From Streptosporangiaceae bacterium (GTDB lineage Bacteria; Actinomycetota; Actinomycetes; Streptosporangiales; Streptosporangiaceae), in NCBI GenBank assembly GCA_025934375.1, contig JAICYD010000047.1, forward strand, positions 1 to 46,821: 46,821 bases of DNA. The letters are read 5' to 3'. The notes beneath the pieces are model-generated. The model was not told where the DNA came from, ran no database searches, and was given only the letters and a program-made list of their open reading frames with translations. Each line of letters begins with the position of its first letter. Positions within the stretch are counted from its first letter, which is position 1. Shown here piece after piece: positions 44,871-46,821 of the stretch. The translations under genes were made by a program, and so were the position numbers.

Positions 44871-45791
44871 GTGCGAGAACAGCCCGTAATGCTGAAGGTG
44901 CTGCTAAGGGAAAAGCACTGGCAGAACTACGCCACATTCTGCGCCCAGTACGACAAGGCCGCCCAGCGCGTCGACCCCGGCCTCACCGGCCGCTACCCCA
45001 GCCGCGCCCAGCTCCACCGATGGGTCAACGGCGAGGTCCGCAGCCTGCCCTACGCCGACCACTGCCGCGTACTGGAAGAGATGTTCCCGGGCTGGACCGC
45101 CGAGCAGATGTTCCAGCCAGCCAACGGCCAGCACCCCGCCGCACCGGGAATCGGCGCCTTCGCCGCCACCGCGCTCATGTCCGCCATCCCGTCAACCGGC
45201 CTGCGCCCCTTCATCGAGCAGGCCTTCACCGCCGAGCACGTCGCCATCGACTTCGCCGGCTTCTCCGGCGAGACCCTGCACGGCGTCATCCAGGAGCCGC
45301 TCGACAGGATCCGCGCCGGGGACCTCAAGCCCGCCAGCGTCACCGTCCGCATGCTCCTGCCCGACACCACCAAGCCGATGGTGCTCCCGTGCCGCGTCGA
45401 GGACCTGGCCGACGACCCGGACTTCCGCGCCCGCTCCCACCGCCTGACGTCCCGGCATGCCTATGCGATCCTTGAGTCCGTGCACGAGCTCGCCCGCAAG
45501 GGCATCATCGAGCAGGGACGCGCCCAGATCCGCGCGCACCAGCTCCCGCCGGTCTTCAAGATGTACATCCTCAACGGCCAGGAGGCCTTCTTCGGCCTCT
45601 ACCCCATCGCCAAGCACAACATCCCCATCTCCGGCGGCACCCGCGACATGTACGACCTGATGGGCAAGGACGCGATGGTCTTCCGCTACTCCCAGGCCAG
45701 CGGTGAGACCGCCGACGCCCAGTTCATCGAGCAGGCCCAGGCCTGGTTCGACTCCATCTGGGACACCATCAGCTACGAGTACCCCGCATGA
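44871..45791 (+). CDS. Putative XRE-like regulator, AICE cargo
   Basis: The 306-aa protein begins with a helical region that resembles a DNA-binding helix-turn-helix (YPSRAQLHRWVNGEVRSLPY) followed by VLEEMFPGWTAEQMF, seen in actinomycete regulators. A long alpha/beta domain follows (about 105-306). GTG 44871 has GGGAGA upstream. Its stop overlaps the HAD gene start (ATGA), so the two work as a pair, perhaps sensing or processing one metabolite (inference). Confidence 0.7.
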   Translation: MREQPVMLKVLLREKHWQNYATFCAQYDKAAQRVDPGLTGRYPSRAQLHRWVNGEVRSLPYADHCRVLEEMFPGWTAEQMFQPANGQHPAAPGIGAFAATALMSAIPSTGLRPFIEQAFTAEHVAIDFAGFSGETLHGVIQEPLDRIRAGDLKPASVTVRMLLPDTTKPMVLPCRVEDLADDPDFRARSHRLTSRHAYAILESVHELARKGIIEQGRAQIRAHQLPPVFKMYILNGQEAFFGLYPIAKHNIPISGGTRDMYDLMGKDAMVFRYSQASGETADAQFIEQAQAWFDSIWDTISYEYPA

Positions 45792-46495
45792 CCGGAACCG
45801 CCAGCGACCGCGCCGCCCTGGCCGCAGTCGTGTCCCGCACGCGCTATCTACTCCTGGACTTCGACGGCCCGGTCTGCTCCATCTTCGCCGGACTCCCAGC
45901 TCCCACCGTGGCCGAAGAACTCCGCAAGCTCTTCACCCCCGACCAGCTCACCGACACGGCCAAGAACACCACCGACCCGATCGAGGTGTTCATCCAAGCC
46001 GCCGAGGTAGACCCCAAGCTGGCCGCCCGCGTCGAAGCCGAGATGACCGGCCTCGAAGTCGCCGCGGTCGCCACCGCCAAGCCGACCCCGTACGTCCACG
46101 AGGTGCTAGCCGGATGCCGCGAGTCCGGCCGCACCGTCGCCGTCGTCTCCAACAACAGCGCCCAGGCCGTCAACTCCTACCTAGACCGCCACGGCCTCAG
46201 CGACGGCGTCGGCCTGGTCGTTGCCCGCACCAGCCACGATCCCGCCCAGCTCAAGCCCAGCCCCCACCTCCTGGAAATCGCCGTCCAGAAGCTAGCCGCC
46301 GACCCCGCCGCAACCGCCCTCGTTGGAGACTCGCTCACCGACGTAGAGGCAGCCCACCGCGCCGGAATCGCGTCTATCGGCTACGCCAACAAACCCGGCA
46401 AGCGCGACGCCATGACCGAAATCAACGCCGGAGCCGTCATAGGCAGCATGTCCGACCTAGCCCTATCCCTCCGCGCATATCCCCTACCGGATTAG
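45788..46495 (+). CDS. HAD-family hydrolase
   Basis: The 235-aa protein has the four HAD motifs: LLLDFDGPV (nucleophile Asp 24, Asp 26), VVSNNSA, LKPSPHLL (Lys) and VGDSLTDVEAA. It resembles phosphoglycolate phosphatase-like enzymes acting on small phosphorylated substrates. ATG 45788 overlaps the upstream stop by four bases. The substrate cannot be deduced. Confidence 0.9.
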   Translation: MTGTASDRAALAAVVSRTRYLLLDFDGPVCSIFAGLPAPTVAEELRKLFTPDQLTDTAKNTTDPIEVFIQAAEVDPKLAARVEAEMTGLEVAAVATAKPTPYVHEVLAGCRESGRTVAVVSNNSAQAVNSYLDRHGLSDGVGLVVARTSHDPAQLKPSPHLLEIAVQKLAADPAATALVGDSLTDVEAAHRAGIASIGYANKPGKRDAMTEINAGAVIGSMSDLALSLRAYPLPD

Positions 46496-46697
46496 GGAGT
46501 AAGAGAAGCACAGGCAGAATGGCGACCCGACGCGCAAGCGGTTTTAGGCGTCGAGGCCGCACTCTACCCTCCAACAAATCGAGTACGTAGTCTGGTGGCT
46601 GACTTATGGTCACGGGGTATCGATAGATTGCCAGACGTTCACGACGCATTACTCTGCCCGCCGCCGCATCCGGTACAGGCTCGGCGGTTTCAACTGA
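46496..46697. other. Intergenic stretch before the IS element
   Basis: No gene seen. GGTTTCAACTGATCA (about 46686-46700) resembles an IS30-family terminal inverted repeat, so the insertion-sequence edge probably lies near 46670-46690. Confidence 0.4.
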
Positions 46698-46821
46698 TCA
46701 TTGCGACAAGGCTGCTTCTAGCATTTCGCTGTAAACCTCGATCGGCTTCTTCCAGCCGAGAGTCTTGCGTGGCCTGCCGTTCAGTTCCATTGCCACCATA
46801 TCAAGCTCTGCCTGGGAATGC
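46698..46821 (-). mobile_element. IS30-family transposase, C-terminal part (cut by window)
   Basis: The last 40 codons of a minus-strand gene are visible, ending at TGA 46698-46700. The peptide includes ELNGRPRKTLGWKKPIEVY, the conserved C-terminus of IS30/IS3-type DDE transposases. The rest lies beyond the right edge. It may interrupt or flank the integrated element. Confidence 0.85.

Noticed and set aside
46437..46649. Minus-strand 70-codon frame after the HAD gene
   Set aside because: It overlaps the HAD gene end and has no recognisable start context or domain.
46496..46821. Right attachment site of the AICE
   Set aside because: I searched for a second copy of the tRNA-fMet 3' end before the right edge and saw none, so the element probably extends beyond the window.

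Overview
The window is GC-rich chromosomal DNA with many GTG starts. Its gene families point to an actinobacterium: AfsR/SARP-type regulator, DrrAB-type exporter, Zur, LCP protein, DUF5941-like protein and a pSAM2-type integrative element. I cannot name the genus from sequence alone.

Layout. (1) 1-3400: eleven tRNA or tRNA-like genes packed head to tail (7-932), several with non-standard bases, followed on the same strand by a 737-aa TerD-domain protein of the MXAN_6230/SCO0854 type and then a short, strongly folded convergent intergenic segment. This is the most unusual part of the window and the best candidate for a little-described system, perhaps tRNA repair, tRNA decoy or stress. (2) 3398-8627: envelope genes: a beta-propeller lipoprotein, a hypothetical protein, an LCP cell-wall ligase and a PlsC acyltransferase. 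(3) 8740-11820: zinc homeostasis: Zur, a Zur-type box, one ABC ATPase and two ABC-3 permeases, with no binding protein beside them. (4) 11869-16907: a large AfsR/SARP-type regulator convergent with a DrrAB-type ABC exporter. (5) 17028-26955: DUF255 thioredoxin-fold protein, NlpC/P60 hydrolase, Ig-repeat secreted protein, a small RHH-like protein with a palindrome over its start codon, a cis-prenyltransferase and a PIN-PhoH ATPase. (6) 27194-36599: an envelope glycoconjugate-like group: GT2, class III aminotransferase, IspD/TarI-like cytidylyltransferase, DUF5941-like membrane protein, SDR and two polytopic glycosyltransferases.

(7) 36641 to the right edge: an initiator tRNA-fMet used as the attachment gene of an actinomycete integrative and conjugative element (AICE). 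On the minus strand it carries integrase, Xis, RepSA, a small zinc-ribbon protein, TraSA, a small protein, a Pra-like activator and a KorSA-like GntR repressor. A visible -35/-10 promoter overlaps repressor-like operators. Beyond the core lies a tightly overlapping five-gene minus-strand cassette (zinc ribbon, GHKL ATPase, three small proteins), divergent from a 306-aa regulator-like protein and a HAD hydrolase. The window ends inside an IS30-family transposase. The right attachment site is not in the window.

How they fit together: the AICE core forms one translationally coupled operon (most junctions are 4-bp stop/start overlaps), probably silenced by the GntR repressor. The Zur genes form a regulator/transporter pair. 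The function of the tRNA array and TerD protein is open; the left flank, outside the window, would be decisive.
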